A DNA stretch of 64,000 nt from SAR202 cluster bacterium (GCA_030752795.1 JASMDM010000010.1:1-64000), one strand, 5' to 3'; shown: positions 1-10,537, numbered from the stretch's first letter. Notes: generated by a model from the letters alone, not told the origin. Numbers and translations are program-made.

Positions 1-46
1 CTTTGTCGACGATTAATTGGGCGCGTTCAGTCGTGAAATCAAACAT
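1..46 (-). CDS. Possible start of a gene running off the left edge
   Basis: On the minus strand an ATG opens a frame reading MFDFTTERAQLIVDK and continues out of the window. Only 15 codons are visible, with a weak purine-rich stretch (AAAGG) about 12 nt upstream. It lies in the same direction as gltD and is separated from the gltD stop by about 150 bp. The fragment is too short to assign a family. Its only support is an open frame with a plausible start. Confidence 0.25.
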   Translation of the reverse strand, partial: MFDFTTERAQLIVDK

Positions 47-198
47 GATTGAAAGAGACCTTTGACTCGAAACTGGCGGACGGTCGGGCTCGCAAACGCG
101 ATTGCGACCCGACTGATCGGGACGCTCACTAGGCCGTCGCTCGTAGAACCTTACAGTGGGTTCAGCGCAGTCTTCGGGTCACGAGATAGTCCTTCCGG

Positions 199-1665
199 TC
201 ACATCGCGGGCATGCTGCTCGCGGAACGAGGGAGGTTGGAGGCGCCCATCAGATACTGGTCGATGCCCCGCGCGGCTTCTCGGCCTTCGGCAATCGCCCA
301 GACGACGAGCGATTGACCTCGCGTCATGTCGCCGGCGGTGAAGATGCCGGGTACGCTGGTCATCTTGTTCTCATCAGATGCGACGTTGCCGCGCTGGTCG
401 AGCTCGACGCCGAGGTCGGTGAGCATTCCCTCGGGTTCAGGGTGAACGAAGCCCATGGCCAGGAACACGAGGTCCACGTCGAGTTCGAACTCGCTGCCAG
501 GGATTTCGATCATAGCCGGACGGCCGGTGGCGTCGGGCGGTCCCCATTCCAGCCGGACGGCGTGAAGCTTTTCGAGCTTGCCGTCTGTGCCGGTGAATTT
601 CTTCGTAAGAATGTTGAATTCGAGATTCCCGCCTTCTTCTTGCGAAGAGGACGTCCTGAGGATCACCGGCCACTTGGGCCAAGGTTGGTTCTCCGGGCGT
701 TCGGTTGGCAGTTGCGGCAACAACTCAAGTTGATGCACGACCGCGGCGCCCTGTCGATGTGCGGTGCCAAGGCAGTCGGAGCCAGTGTCGCCGCCGCCGA
801 GCACCACCACGTTTTTGCCCTCGGCGGAGATTCGCTCCGAGTCCGGGATGTCCTGCCCAGCGTTGACGCGGTTCTGTTGAGGAAGGTACCCCATGGCCTG
901 GTAAACGCCGGTCAGCTCGCGGCCTGGGATCGGGAGATCTCGACCTACGGTGCTGCCGCCGGTCAGGCAGACAGCGTCGAACTCGGTTTTCAGGCTTGCC
1001 GACGGATAATCCCGCCCGACGTTGACGCCGGTCTTGAAGACGACGCCCTCGGCCTCCATCTGATCTACTCGCCTTTGGACGACATCTTTGCCAAGCTTGA
1101 AGTCCGGGATGCCGAATCGCAAGAGACCGCCGATGGCTTCGTTGCGCTCGAACACCGTGACGGTGTGCCCAGCTCGATTGAGCTGCATGGCGGTCGCTAG
1201 CCCCGCGGGACCCGATCCGACCACGGCGATTTTCTTACCGGTCCGAATGGCTGGCGGTTGCGGAACGATCCAGCCCTCTTTCCAGCCACGGTCCGCGATC
1301 GCCTTTTCGATGTACTCGATGGTGACTGGGTCGTGGTTGATGTTCAGCACGCACGACGCCTCGCACGGCGCCGCACAAACGCGGCCAGTGAACTCGGGGA
1401 AATTGTTGGTGGATTGCAGCTCGTAGAGCGCTTCCTGCCACCGGCTCCGATACACAAGGTCGTTGAAATCGGGGATGATGTTGCCCAGCGGGCACCCGCT
1501 CATGCAGAACGGCACCGCGCAGTTCATGCATCGCGCGCCCTGATCGCAAGCGGCCTGCTCGCTCCAGTCGCTGTAGAATTCACGCCAATGATTTATGCGA
1601 TCCGCAGCGGCTTCCCGGGACAACGGCTTTCGCCCGAGTTCCTTGAATCCTGTTACTTTACCCAT
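199..1665 (-). CDS. gltD: Glutamate synthase [NADPH] small (beta) subunit
   Basis: This protein feeds NAD(P)H electrons to the GltB large subunit, which makes two glutamates from glutamine and 2-oxoglutarate. It has 488 aa, the usual length. The N-terminal cysteine cluster CMNCAVPFCMSGCP (about residues 46-59) fits the ferredoxin-like iron-sulfur domain. An FAD-binding glycine motif (VVGSGPAGLATA, about residue 148) follows, then an NAD(P)H-binding motif (VVLGGGDTGSDCLG, about residue 288) and a late FAD contact GIFTAGD. The start gives the family-typical MGKVTGFKE opening. It lies 363 bp downstream of gltB on the same strand, at the end of the glnA-glnA-gltB-gltD block. Identification is secure; NADPH rather than NADH use is inferred from the family. 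Confidence 0.97.
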   Translation of the reverse strand: MGKVTGFKELGRKPLSREAAADRINHWREFYSDWSEQAACDQGARCMNCAVPFCMSGCPLGNIIPDFNDLVYRSRWQEALYELQSTNNFPEFTGRVCAAPCEASCVLNINHDPVTIEYIEKAIADRGWKEGWIVPQPPAIRTGKKIAVVGSGPAGLATAMQLNRAGHTVTVFERNEAIGGLLRFGIPDFKLGKDVVQRRVDQMEAEGVVFKTGVNVGRDYPSASLKTEFDAVCLTGGSTVGRDLPIPGRELTGVYQAMGYLPQQNRVNAGQDIPDSERISAEGKNVVVLGGGDTGSDCLGTAHRQGAAVVHQLELLPQLPTERPENQPWPKWPVILRTSSSQEEGGNLEFNILTKKFTGTDGKLEKLHAVRLEWGPPDATGRPAMIEIPGSEFELDVDLVFLAMGFVHPEPEGMLTDLGVELDQRGNVASDENKMTSVPGIFTAGDMTRGQSLVVWAIAEGREAARGIDQYLMGASNLPRSASSMPAM

Positions 1666-1836
1666 TTTTGGTTATGTTTCCCGTGTGTGATTGAGTTTGA
1701 CCTGGCGCAACTGGTCCTGTTGAGGCTGAAGTGCCGACGTTGGTCTCGGTACACGTTGTGATCGATCGGATCCAGTGTGGCGCGATGTCGCCGCAATCGA
1801 TCCAGACCGCCAGAGGTCTTCATGCCGCGACAAGGT

Positions 1837-1867
1837 CGTAGGGGAGGGTTTGAAATCCTCCCCTACG
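1837..1867. repeat. Perfect 11-bp inverted repeat in gltB-gltD spacer
   Basis: CGTAGGGGAGG and CCTCCCCTACG flank a 9-nt loop (GTTTGAAAT). The hairpin sits inside the 363-bp gltB-gltD spacer (1666-2028), which otherwise holds no supported gene; the ORFs called there have no recognisable product. There is no T-tract on either side, so a factor-independent terminator is unlikely. An mRNA-stabilising or processing hairpin, or a small dispersed palindromic element, fits better. Confidence 0.6.
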
Positions 1868-2028
1868 GGATTAGACACTGCGTAGGGGGTCGAATGCATT
1901 GCTGGCGCCAAATCTGTCATCTTATTACACCGAATGTTGTCGAACGTGACCATCTCAAAGAACTTCGCACAGAGCGCACCCGACAATGCAATGCGTTAAT
2001 CGGGCCGCGTTCAGCGGCGCCCTAGTCG

Positions 2029-5000
2029 TCAGATGCCGCGTCGGCGCGCCGCCAGCACGGCTTTGTACGCTCTGGGCATGATTTTGACGAACCGGCCTTG
2101 CATGTCGTGCCAGTCGGCGAGGACGCGTCGGGCGTTCTCGCTTCCCGTGAAGCGTAGGTGATCTTCGATCATGCGCTTGACGGCATCGATGTCGTCAACG
2201 TCGATCAGCGGATCGAGATCGACCATCTCGGTGTTGCACAGGTCCGCGAACAGCCCGTGCTCGTCCAGGACGTACGCTTCACCGCCGCTCATTCCAGCGG
2301 CGAAGTTGCGGCCGGTCGCGCCGAGCACGACGACTCGCCCGTGGGTCATGTATTCGCAACCGTGGTCGCCGACGCCCTCCACCACGGCTTCGGCGCCGCT
2401 GTTGCGGACGCAGAACCGCTCGCCCGCGATGCCGCGGATGAACACTTTACCGGATGTCGCGCCGTACAGCGCCGTGTTGCCTATCACGATGTTGTCTTCG
2501 GGTACGAAACTCGAACTAGACGGCGGCTTGATGATCACTTTGCCGCCGGACAGCCCTTTGCAGAAGTAGTCGTTGGCGTCGCCATCGACGTTCATGGTGA
2601 CGCCTGCCGCAAGGAACGCCGCGAAGCTCTGGCCCGCGGAGCCCGCGAAATTGATCGTCACCGTGTCTTCGGGCAGGGCTTCTTCGCCGTATCTTCTTGC
2701 GATGTTGTAGCTCAGGGTAGTGCCGACCGTTCGATTCGAGTTGTTGATCGGCAGGTCGAGCGCGACCGACCGTTTGTTCTCGAGCGCGTCCATGCTGAGT
2801 TCGATGAGTTTGTTGTCGAGCGCCTTGTCGAGTCCGTGGTCCTGACCCTCACAGCAGAACGTCGCGATGTCATCAGGCACCTCCGGCTTCGTCAGAAGAT
2901 TCGAAAAGTCGAGTCCCTTGGCCTTCCAGTGGTCGATTGCCTGACTAGTGTCGAGTCGATCCACGCGACCGACCATCTCGTTGATGGTGCGGAACCCGAT
3001 TTTGGCCATGATCTCACGGAGCTCTTCGGCCACGAAGAAGAAGTAGTTGATTACGTACTCAGGTTGTCCTGTGAACTTGGCCCTTAGCTCGGGGTCTTGG
3101 GTCGCGATGCCCACCGAGCAGGTATTCAGGTGACATTTGCGAAGCATGATGCAACCCATCGTGATCAGCGGACCGGTCGCCATTCCGAACTCTTCGGCCC
3201 CGAGAAGGCAGGCGATCGCAACGTCGCGTCCGGTCTTCACGCCACCGTCGGCTTGGACCACGATGCGCCCACGAAGGTCGTTTTGCACGAGAACCTGCTG
3301 GGTCTCGGCGATTCCAAGCTCCCAGGGCAGTCCGGCGTGCTTGATCGACGACTCCGGGGAGGCGCCCGTGCCGCCGCCGTCTCCGCTGATCAGAACGACG
3401 TCGCCATGCCCTTTCGATACGCCAGCCGCGATGGTGCCCACGCCGGCTTCGGCCACGAGTTTGACGTGGATGCGAGCGCTGGGATTGGAGTTCTTGAGGT
3501 CGTGGATGAGCTGCGCCAGATCCTCGATCGAGTAGATGTCGTGGTGCGGCGGCGGCGAGATGAGCTCGACGCCAGGGGTCGAATTCCGGACCCAGCCGAT
3601 GTACTCGTCGACTTTGTGCCCCGGTAATTGTCCGCCTTCGCCGGGCTTGGAGCCCTGTGCCATCTTGATCTGAAGGTCCGCCGCGTTCGCCAGGTAATTG
3701 GACGTCACGCCGAATCGCCCGGAAGCGACCTGCTTGATTGCGCTGTTGCGAGAGTCGCCGTTGGCGTCCGGGACGTACCGGCGGTAGTCCTCACCGCCCT
3801 CACCCGTGTTCGAGCGGGCTTGGATGCGGTTCATGGCGATGCCCATGGTCTCGTGGGCCTCGCGGCTGATGGATCCCAGTGATATCGCGCCGGTGGCGAA
3901 ACGTTTGACGATCTCAGAAGCAGACTCTACCTCGTCCAGCGGAATCGGCTGGTCGAGCGACTTGAACTCCAGCAGTCCTCGGATAGTGCACAGGTTCTGC
4001 GAGTAGCTGTTGGCGTATTCGGCGTATTGCTGATACGTATCCCAGCTATTGGTCCGCGCAGCGTCTTGCAGGGTGGCGATGGTCGAGGCGTTCCACATGT
4101 GGTACTCGCCGTCGCGCCTCCACTGGTATTGCCCGCCCACACCGAGCCGCATGTTGCCGTTGACGGCGTGCTCCGGATATGCGAACGAGTGACGCCGCCT
4201 GGATTCCTCTTCGATCTGATCCAGCCCAATGCCGCCGATTCTGGATGGCGTCCAGGAGAAATACCGGTCGATCAGATCCCGGTTCAGACCCACGGCCTCG
4301 AAGATCTGAGCGCCGCGATAGCTCTGGATCGTCGAGATGCCCATCTTGGACATGATCTTGACAACGCCTTTGTGCGACGCCTTGATGAAGTTCTTCACCA
4401 CGGCGTCATAATCGACGGGCGTCTCGAACGTGTTCTCTCGAGACATGTCGGCCAGAGTCTCGAACGCGAGGTACGGGTTGACTGCGCCGGCGCCGTACCC
4501 AATGAGCAACGCGAAATGCGCCACTTCCCGGGGCTCTCCGGACTCGACGAGGATCCCGACCTTGGTCCGCGTCCCTTCCCTGATCAGATGGTGGTGCACG
4601 CCAGCCGTGGCCAGCAAGCTTGGAATCGGGGCGTTCTTCGAGTCGACGCCTCGGTCCGAGAGAATCAGGATCGAGCAGCCTTCTTCTATCGCCCGCGACG
4701 CAGCGTCGCACAGCTCGTCTATCGCCTTGCGCATCAAACCTGCGGAGCTGGGATCGAATAGCGTCGACAACGTCTTGGCCCGCATGCCGTTAACGTCGAT
4801 CGCCCTGATCTTTTCGATCTCGTCGTTGGTGAGGACAGGCTCGGTGATCGTTAGCTGGCGAGAGTGCTCGGGGGTTTCGTCGAACAGGTTCTGCTCACAG
4901 CCGATCATCGCCCTGGTGGACGTTACGAGCTCCTCGCGGATAGCGTCCAGCGGCGGGTTGCTGACTTGGGCGAAAAGCTGCTTGAAGTAGTTGAACAACA

Positions 5001-6549
5001 CCGGCGACTTCTCGGACAGCACCGCCAGCGGCGCGTCGTTGCCCATGGACCCGGTCGGTTCCGTGCCGTTGACCGCCATCGGACCGAGGATCATGCGCAG
5101 GTCTTCGAGGCTATACCCGAAGGCGGCTTGCCTACTGACCAGCGTGTCGAAGTCAGGCTCCTGGCCGGTTGTCGGCAGCGGCAACTCAGCCAACCGCATC
5201 GAGTTCGCCCGTAGCCACTCCCCGTAGGGTTGCTGACTCGCCAGCGACGCCTTGAGCTCGGCGTCTTGGACAATCTCGCCCCGCTCGGTGTCCAGCAGGA
5301 ACATGCGGCCAGGATAGATGCGTTCCTTGTAGAGCACCTTTTCCGGCGGGACGCTCAACACTCCGGTTTCCGAACCCATAACCAGAAGATCGTCCGTGGT
5401 CACGAGGTAGCGACAGGGGCGCAGTCCGTTTCGGTCCAACACCGCGCAGACCTTGGCGCCGTCGCTGCCGATCACAAGCGCCGGCCCGTCCCACGGCTCC
5501 ATCATGCTGGAGTGGTACTCGTAAAAATCGCGCTTGGCCTGGTCCATCGGAATGTGGTCGCCCCAAGCCTCGGGGATGAGCATCATCATCGCGTGCTCGA
5601 GTGACCGACCGGTGGCCAGCAACAGCTCTAAGGCATTGTCCAACACGGCGGTGTCGCTTTGACCGGAACCGATGATGGGCAGCAGTTTCGCGAGGTCGTT
5701 GCCCAGCAACGAAGATTTGAAGTTCTTCTCGCGCGCGGTCATCCAGTTGATGTTGCCGCGCAGAGTGTTGATCTCCCCGTTGTGGACGACCATTCGATAC
5801 GGGTGGGCCAGCCGCCAAGTCCCGAGGGTGTTGGTCGAGAACCTCGAATGCACCAAAGCGAAAGACGAGACCAATCGTTCGTCAGTCAGATCGTGGTAAA
5901 AGCTTTGGAGCTGGTAGGCCAAAATCAGCCCTTTATAGACCACCTTGTTCGTCGAAAAACTGCAAACGTAAAAGTTCGGCTCTTTCTCGGCCACGGCAGC
6001 CTCAATCAACCGACGAATGACGTACAGCTTCAGTTCGAAACTGGATTGGTCGTGAATCTCATCGGATCTGCCGACAAGAAATTGGCGTATCGACGGCATG
6101 ACTCTGGCGGACAATGTGCCTATCTGGTCGGGGGAGACCGGTACGTCGCGCCACCCCAGAAAGGTCTGCCCCTCGGAGCGCACCACTTGCTCCACCATGT
6201 TCTCGCACATGATGCGCTCTGCGCTGTCGGTTGGCATGAACGACATGCCAAGGCCGTACGCGCCTGGCTCCGGAACAGATACGCCGGTTTTGGCGAACTC
6301 GTGGACCAGGAAATCGTGCGGCATCTGGATTAGGATGCCGGCGCCGTCGCCGGTCTCGGGGTCTGCTCCGGCCGCCCCACGGTGTCCAAGGTTCACCAAA
6401 ACTTCGATGCCTTGATCGATGACGGAATGAGACTTTCGGCCTTTCACGTTGGCAACGAGGCCTACCCCGCAGGCGTCGTGCTCGAACGCCGGGTCGTACA
6501 GTCCGCCGGAGACCGTCGGTGTGTATTCTTTGTTGTAACTGTGTGCCAT
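2029..6549 (-). CDS. gltB: Glutamate synthase large (alpha) subunit
   Basis: This is the catalytic subunit of glutamate synthase. An N-terminal glutaminase releases ammonia, which tunnels to an FMN site where 2-oxoglutarate is aminated. It has 1506 aa, full length. Cys27 in HDACGVGLVA is the expected N-terminal nucleophile after removal of a short propeptide. The FMN/synthase half contains SGDGGGTGASP. The [3Fe-4S] cluster motif is CIMLRKCHLNTCSVG, and the C-terminal beta-helix GXGXG-type domain (GSAGQSFAAF onward) is present. It lies 155 bp downstream of the type I-alpha glutamine synthetase and upstream of gltD, all on one strand, so glutamine production and use are encoded together. Confidence 0.98.
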   Translation of the reverse strand: MAHSYNKEYTPTVSGGLYDPAFEHDACGVGLVANVKGRKSHSVIDQGIEVLVNLGHRGAAGADPETGDGAGILIQMPHDFLVHEFAKTGVSVPEPGAYGLGMSFMPTDSAERIMCENMVEQVVRSEGQTFLGWRDVPVSPDQIGTLSARVMPSIRQFLVGRSDEIHDQSSFELKLYVIRRLIEAAVAEKEPNFYVCSFSTNKVVYKGLILAYQLQSFYHDLTDERLVSSFALVHSRFSTNTLGTWRLAHPYRMVVHNGEINTLRGNINWMTAREKNFKSSLLGNDLAKLLPIIGSGQSDTAVLDNALELLLATGRSLEHAMMMLIPEAWGDHIPMDQAKRDFYEYHSSMMEPWDGPALVIGSDGAKVCAVLDRNGLRPCRYLVTTDDLLVMGSETGVLSVPPEKVLYKERIYPGRMFLLDTERGEIVQDAELKASLASQQPYGEWLRANSMRLAELPLPTTGQEPDFDTLVSRQAAFGYSLEDLRMILGPMAVNGTEPTGSMGNDAPLAVLSEKSPVLFNYFKQLFAQVSNPPLDAIREELVTSTRAMIGCEQNLFDETPEHSRQLTITEPVLTNDEIEKIRAIDVNGMRAKTLSTLFDPSSAGLMRKAIDELCDAASRAIEEGCSILILSDRGVDSKNAPIPSLLATAGVHHHLIREGTRTKVGILVESGEPREVAHFALLIGYGAGAVNPYLAFETLADMSRENTFETPVDYDAVVKNFIKASHKGVVKIMSKMGISTIQSYRGAQIFEAVGLNRDLIDRYFSWTPSRIGGIGLDQIEEESRRRHSFAYPEHAVNGNMRLGVGGQYQWRRDGEYHMWNASTIATLQDAARTNSWDTYQQYAEYANSYSQNLCTIRGLLEFKSLDQPIPLDEVESASEIVKRFATGAISLGSISREAHETMGIAMNRIQARSNTGEGGEDYRRYVPDANGDSRNSAIKQVASGRFGVTSNYLANAADLQIKMAQGSKPGEGGQLPGHKVDEYIGWVRNSTPGVELISPPPHHDIYSIEDLAQLIHDLKNSNPSARIHVKLVAEAGVGTIAAGVSKGHGDVVLISGDGGGTGASPESSIKHAGLPWELGIAETQQVLVQNDLRGRIVVQADGGVKTGRDVAIACLLGAEEFGMATGPLITMGCIMLRKCHLNTCSVGIATQDPELRAKFTGQPEYVINYFFFVAEELREIMAKIGFRTINEMVGRVDRLDTSQAIDHWKAKGLDFSNLLTKPEVPDDIATFCCEGQDHGLDKALDNKLIELSMDALENKRSVALDLPINNSNRTVGTTLSYNIARRYGEEALPEDTVTINFAGSAGQSFAAFLAAGVTMNVDGDANDYFCKGLSGGKVIIKPPSSSSFVPEDNIVIGNTALYGATSGKVFIRGIAGERFCVRNSGAEAVVEGVGDHGCEYMTHGRVVVLGATGRNFAAGMSGGEAYVLDEHGLFADLCNTEMVDLDPLIDVDDIDAVKRMIEDHLRFTGSENARRVLADWHDMQGRFVKIMPRAYKAVLAARRRGI

Positions 6550-6704
6550 AGGTGTTGGTCGCCCGTTCCGCCCCTGTGGAGCCGCCAGTCAACGCGCTGA
6601 CGATGCATCGTCGTTGCCGTCGTGAGACCGTTGACCGAGCTCGCTGAAATCGGCTGATCCGATTCGCACTCAAGTATCGTGCGGTCGACTCGCAGCATCG
6701 GTCG

Positions 6705-8039
6705 TCAAAGGTTCGGCAGGTATCGCATTATCTCGTAGTCTGTTACGTGGGATCTGTAACGTTCCCACTCGATCTTTTTGTTTTCGATGAAGCTGTCAAA
6801 AACCAGGTCTCCAAGGGCGTCCCGCACCATTTCACTGTTTTCGGTGATCGAGATGGCCTCCCAAAGGTTGCCTGGCAGCGATTGTATTTCTCGCTCATTT
6901 CTCTCGGCCGCTGTCATGTCGTAAACGTTGGATGCCGAGGGCGGCGGCAACTCGAGCTCCTTGTCGATGCCTTCGAGTCCGGCCGCGAGCATGACGCTGA
7001 ATGCCAGATACGGGTTCGCAGCCGGATCGGGCGCGCGATATTCGATGCGCCGCGACTCCTCGCGCCCGGGTTTGTACGCCGGAACTCGCACCAGGTCGGA
7101 TCGATTAACCGTGGCCCAGGAGACAAAAGTCGGCGCTTCGTAGTTGGGCACGAGACGTTTGTAGGAGTTCACCCACTGGTTCGTAATCGCCGTGATCTCG
7201 CGGGCGTGCGCCAACAAACCGGCGATGAAGTGCCGCGCCACGTCCGAAAGCCGGTCCACGTCCTCGCCGTCGTAGAATGCGTTGCGTCCGCCCTTGAACA
7301 GGGATTGATGCGTATGCATCCCATTGCCGTTGAACGATGCGATCGGTTTGGGCATGAACGAGGCGAAGCAGCCGTGCCTCTGAGCGATCTCTTTGACGAC
7401 CACTCTGTAAGTCATGACCGTGTCGGCCATGGTCATGGCGTCGGTGTGCCGGAGATCGATCTCGTGCTGGCTCGGGGCCACTTCGTGGTGGCTCTGCTCG
7501 ACCGGAATGCCGAGTTCCTCCAGCATGAGGACCGTTTCACGCCGCAGGTCCGTAGCCTGGTTCGTGGCGTCCTGGTCGAAATATCCGCCCCGGTCCAGCG
7601 GCTCAGCACTGGTAGAGTCTTTGAAGTAGAAATATTCGAGCTCGGGCCCGACGTAATACGTGAAGCCCAGGCTCGCGGCGCGTTCTATGTTGCGCCGGAG
7701 CACCCACCGGGGGTCACCTTTAAACGCGGCTTCGTCCGGCGTGACGATATCGCAAAACATCCGAGCGACCGCGTTGGACCGGGGACGCCACGGGAGCAGG
7801 CTGAACGTGTTGGGGTCAGGAAGGGCGTAGAGGTCTTTCTCCTCGGCGCGAGCGAACCCTTCGATCGCCGAGCCGTCGAAGCCCATGCCTCGGGTCAGGG
7901 CGGCCTCGAGCTCCTCGGATGTGATCGCAAACCCTTTGAGGCTACCGAGGATGTCCGTGAACCAAAGCCGGATGAACTTTACGTCACCGTCTTTGGCCTC
8001 TTTGAGAGCGTATTCAATTGCCTGGTCTCGGTCTACCAT
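6705..8039 (-). CDS. glnA: Glutamine synthetase, type I-alpha
   Basis: Makes glutamine from glutamate, ammonia and ATP. It has 444 aa, typical of the shorter I-alpha subdivision. Visible motifs are GMGFDGSAIEGF near the N terminus, the metal/glutamate site GPELEYFYF, SQHEIDLR, the ATP/glutamate loop NGNGMHTHQSL, and RIEYRAPDPAANPYLA. The region aligned with the adenylylation loop reads NVYDMTAAE, as in I-alpha enzymes. These are usually controlled by feedback and regulator binding rather than by adenylylation. It is the second of two glutamine synthetase genes in the cluster; the other is type I-beta and lies 335 bp upstream. The ATG follows a purine-poor leader, so the exact promoter is not visible. 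Confidence 0.95.
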   Translation of the reverse strand: MVDRDQAIEYALKEAKDGDVKFIRLWFTDILGSLKGFAITSEELEAALTRGMGFDGSAIEGFARAEEKDLYALPDPNTFSLLPWRPRSNAVARMFCDIVTPDEAAFKGDPRWVLRRNIERAASLGFTYYVGPELEYFYFKDSTSAEPLDRGGYFDQDATNQATDLRRETVLMLEELGIPVEQSHHEVAPSQHEIDLRHTDAMTMADTVMTYRVVVKEIAQRHGCFASFMPKPIASFNGNGMHTHQSLFKGGRNAFYDGEDVDRLSDVARHFIAGLLAHAREITAITNQWVNSYKRLVPNYEAPTFVSWATVNRSDLVRVPAYKPGREESRRIEYRAPDPAANPYLAFSVMLAAGLEGIDKELELPPPSASNVYDMTAAERNEREIQSLPGNLWEAISITENSEMVRDALGDLVFDSFIENKKIEWERYRSHVTDYEIMRYLPNL

Positions 8040-8374
8040 AAAATAAACGCTCGGTCAGGCTGGAGACTGATCGGCGGAACCCCTCGCGCATTCCGTTGTT
8101 GGCTTCCGTGACATCCTTGGCGTCCTCGCGGATTGGTCGTCCCGAGGATGCGTTGGGACATCGCGCCACGGAGCCTGGATTTATGCGCGGCCACGCGGGG
8201 CACTACGAAGACCTGCCGTCGCAAAATCTGCGACGGAAAATCTCTCGAAATATAACAATCTGCGCCTGTGGTGTCAATTTTTCGGACCACAATTGACGCC
8301 CACGGGGCATCGCGCTGAGATCGCGATGCCCCGAATGGCGGCGTCATGAATGCCGGCGACGACCGGCCTGGTCT
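8040..8374 (-). other. Spacer between the two glutamine synthetase genes, with two hairpins
   Basis: This is a 335-bp noncoding spacer. It contains a strong inverted repeat at 8304-8332 (GGGGCATCGCG / CGCGATGCCCC, loop 7), just after the stop of the upstream glutamine synthetase. A second lies at 8216-8236 (CCGTCGCA / TGCGACGG, loop 5). Neither is followed by a clear T-tract in the direction of transcription. The first is well placed to end or attenuate the upstream message; the second may lie in the leader of the I-alpha gene. No riboswitch class is recognised. Confidence 0.5.
8304..8332 (-). terminator. Hairpin after the type I-beta glutamine synthetase gene
   Basis: A perfect 11-bp GC-rich stem with a 7-nt loop begins about 43 nt past the stop codon of the upstream glutamine synthetase. 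It has no U-run on the transcribed strand. It may act as an RNA-end stabiliser or weak terminator rather than a classical intrinsic terminator. Confidence 0.45.
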
Positions 8375-9811
8375 TTAGGCGTCGAAGTACAGGAAGAACT
8401 CGTACGGATGAGGGCGAAGCCTCATCGGGTCGAGCTCGTTGGTGCGCTTGTAATCGAGGTAAGTTTCGATCAGGTCGGAAGTGAACACGTCTCCGGCGAG
8501 CAGGAACTCGCTGTCCGCCTCCAGTGCGTCCAGAACCGCGTCCAAGCTGCCGGGCACCTGTTCTACGTTCGCAGCTTCTTCAGGCGAGAGATCGTAGAGG
8601 TCCACGTCGAGCGGGACTCCCGGGTCGATCTCGTTGCGGATGCCGTCAATGCCCGCAAGAAGCATCGCGGGGAACGCCAGATACGGGTTGGCCGTCGGGT
8701 CCGGGCACCTGAACTCGATGCGCTTCGAGTTGGGTGTGTCGAAGTATGCCGGGATTCGGCAGCATGCGCTGCGGTTTCGGGCCGAGTACGCCAGGTTGAC
8801 CGGGGCCTCGAAGCCGGGCACCAGCCGGCGATAAGAGTTCGTCGTGGGCGCCGCGAAAGCCAGCAACGCGGGTGCGTGCTTCAGCAGGCCGCCGATGTAG
8901 TACTTCATCGTGTCGCTCATGTGAGCGTAGCCTTCGCCGTAGAAGATGTTCTTGCCGTCTTTCCAGATGCTCTGGTGGGTGTGCATGCCCGTGCCGTTGT
9001 CGCCGAAGAGCGGTTTGGGCATGAACGTCGCGATCTTGCCGTACCTGGCTGCCACGTTCTTGAGCAGGTATTTGTAGTACATCACGTTATCGGCTGTTTG
9101 AGTCAGCGTGTCGAACACGATGTCGATCTCGCCTTGGCCGGCCGTCGCGACCTCGTGGTGGTGCTTTTCGATTTTGATGCCGAACTTCTGCATCTCGATC
9201 ACGGCCTCCGAGCGGAGGTCGGAGAGGGTGTCCATGGGCGGCGCAGGGAAGTAACCTTCTTTGTGCCTCGGACGAAATCCCTGGCCCAGTCCGCCATCGA
9301 CACGTTCGGCTTTGCCGGAGTTCCAGATGCCTTCATCCGAATCCACGTGGTAGAAGCCTTCGTTCGCCGTCTGGTCGAAACGAGCGGAATCGAAAATGAA
9401 GAACTCAAGCTCGGGACCCCAGAAGCTCTGGTCGCCGATGCCAGTCGACTTCAGGTATTCCTCGGCCTTGTGGGCGATGTAGCGCGGGTCCCGAGAATAC
9501 GCCTCGCCGGTGAGCGGATCCCGGATGTCGCAAATGAGGCTCAGAGTCTTGGTGTCATAGACCGGGTCGATATTCGCGGTGGTTGGATCAGGCACGAGGA
9601 GCATGTCGCTCTCGTGGATCGCCTGGAATCCCCTGATGCTCGACCCGTCGAATCCGGTCCCTTCCGCGAACAGGTCCTCGGTGATTTCGCTGGGCGGGAT
9701 GGCCAAATGCTGCATGGTGCCGGGCATGTCGACAAATTTCAGGTCGATCATCTCGATACCTTGGTCTTTGACCATCTTGACTACGTCTTTGCCTGTGATC
9801 GCATCTGCCAT
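8375..9811 (-). CDS. glnA: Glutamine synthetase, type I-beta
   Basis: ATP-dependent glutamine synthesis. The open frame extends to 9949, but the ATG at 9811 is chosen. It has AAGGAG 9 nt upstream and gives the family-like start [16 protein letters not shown], 478 aa, the usual I-beta length. Motifs are [35 protein letters not shown], and [16 protein letters not shown]. The C-terminal [15 protein letters not shown] is typical of enterobacterial-style GlnA. The adenylylation tyrosine context is conserved as LYDLSPEE, so control by an adenylyltransferase is possible. It is the first gene of the nitrogen block on the minus strand. Confidence 0.96.
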   Translation of the reverse strand: MADAITGKDVVKMVKDQGIEMIDLKFVDMPGTMQHLAIPPSEITEDLFAEGTGFDGSSIRGFQAIHESDMLLVPDPTTANIDPVYDTKTLSLICDIRDPLTGEAYSRDPRYIAHKAEEYLKSTGIGDQSFWGPELEFFIFDSARFDQTANEGFYHVDSDEGIWNSGKAERVDGGLGQGFRPRHKEGYFPAPPMDTLSDLRSEAVIEMQKFGIKIEKHHHEVATAGQGEIDIVFDTLTQTADNVMYYKYLLKNVAARYGKIATFMPKPLFGDNGTGMHTHQSIWKDGKNIFYGEGYAHMSDTMKYYIGGLLKHAPALLAFAAPTTNSYRRLVPGFEAPVNLAYSARNRSACCRIPAYFDTPNSKRIEFRCPDPTANPYLAFPAMLLAGIDGIRNEIDPGVPLDVDLYDLSPEEAANVEQVPGSLDAVLDALEADSEFLLAGDVFTSDLIETYLDYKRTNELDPMRLRPHPYEFFLYFDA

Positions 9812-10537
9812 GCCATGACTCTCCTTGTCGATCTGATTACGGAAACTGTTGCAGCGAACTTGCGTGAACAAATCGCCCACGCCTCGCACATCACCGAACC
9901 GGCTCCATGAGCTTCCAATGGAAACATCGCGAGTGGCGAAGAAGACCAAACCCGATGGCTGAGAACCGGCGTACTAGATCCAACGTGGGATTATTTCGGT
10001 TGTCCCGCCGCCGGCTGGACGCATTGACGTACGAGCACAGGGCAAGAATCCGCGACATTCGCGGGGCGGTTACCCTTGCCGGTCCATAACCAAGCGCTCG
10101 AGATTAGTGCGATCGAATGGAAACTCCGACGAACGCCACGCCGTCCGGAACAGTGACCGTGTCAGTTTATCCCGGCGTCTTGCTCGCTCGCAAGTGGCGC
10201 CACCGAAAACCGAGACCCGCCGTACCATATCCACCGTAATCCAAATTATGAGGCATCGATGTTTCGGACGTGTTTCCCAGATGTTAAATCTTTGTTACAT
10301 GCCTACGTGGGTTCCTTTGAATCAAGGGATATCGCGATCTCACAGGCGACGAACGTGTCGCCGAAAAGCCCGTATAGGGCACGCTGGTTCCGCCAGGTTC
10401 GTTCATCCCAAATGATGAGCGGCATTGTAGACCGTCAGCGAAAGTGGGGCACATTTGGGCCTGAAATTAAGAGAGACAATCGGTAGGTAGAGCGATCTCC
10501 TGACAGAGGGATAGAAAGTCCTCTGGAAGGAGCAGCA

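Noticed and set aside
1672-1986. 104-aa ORF in the gltB-gltD spacer
   Set aside because: No family, no ribosome binding site, and it runs through the palindrome.
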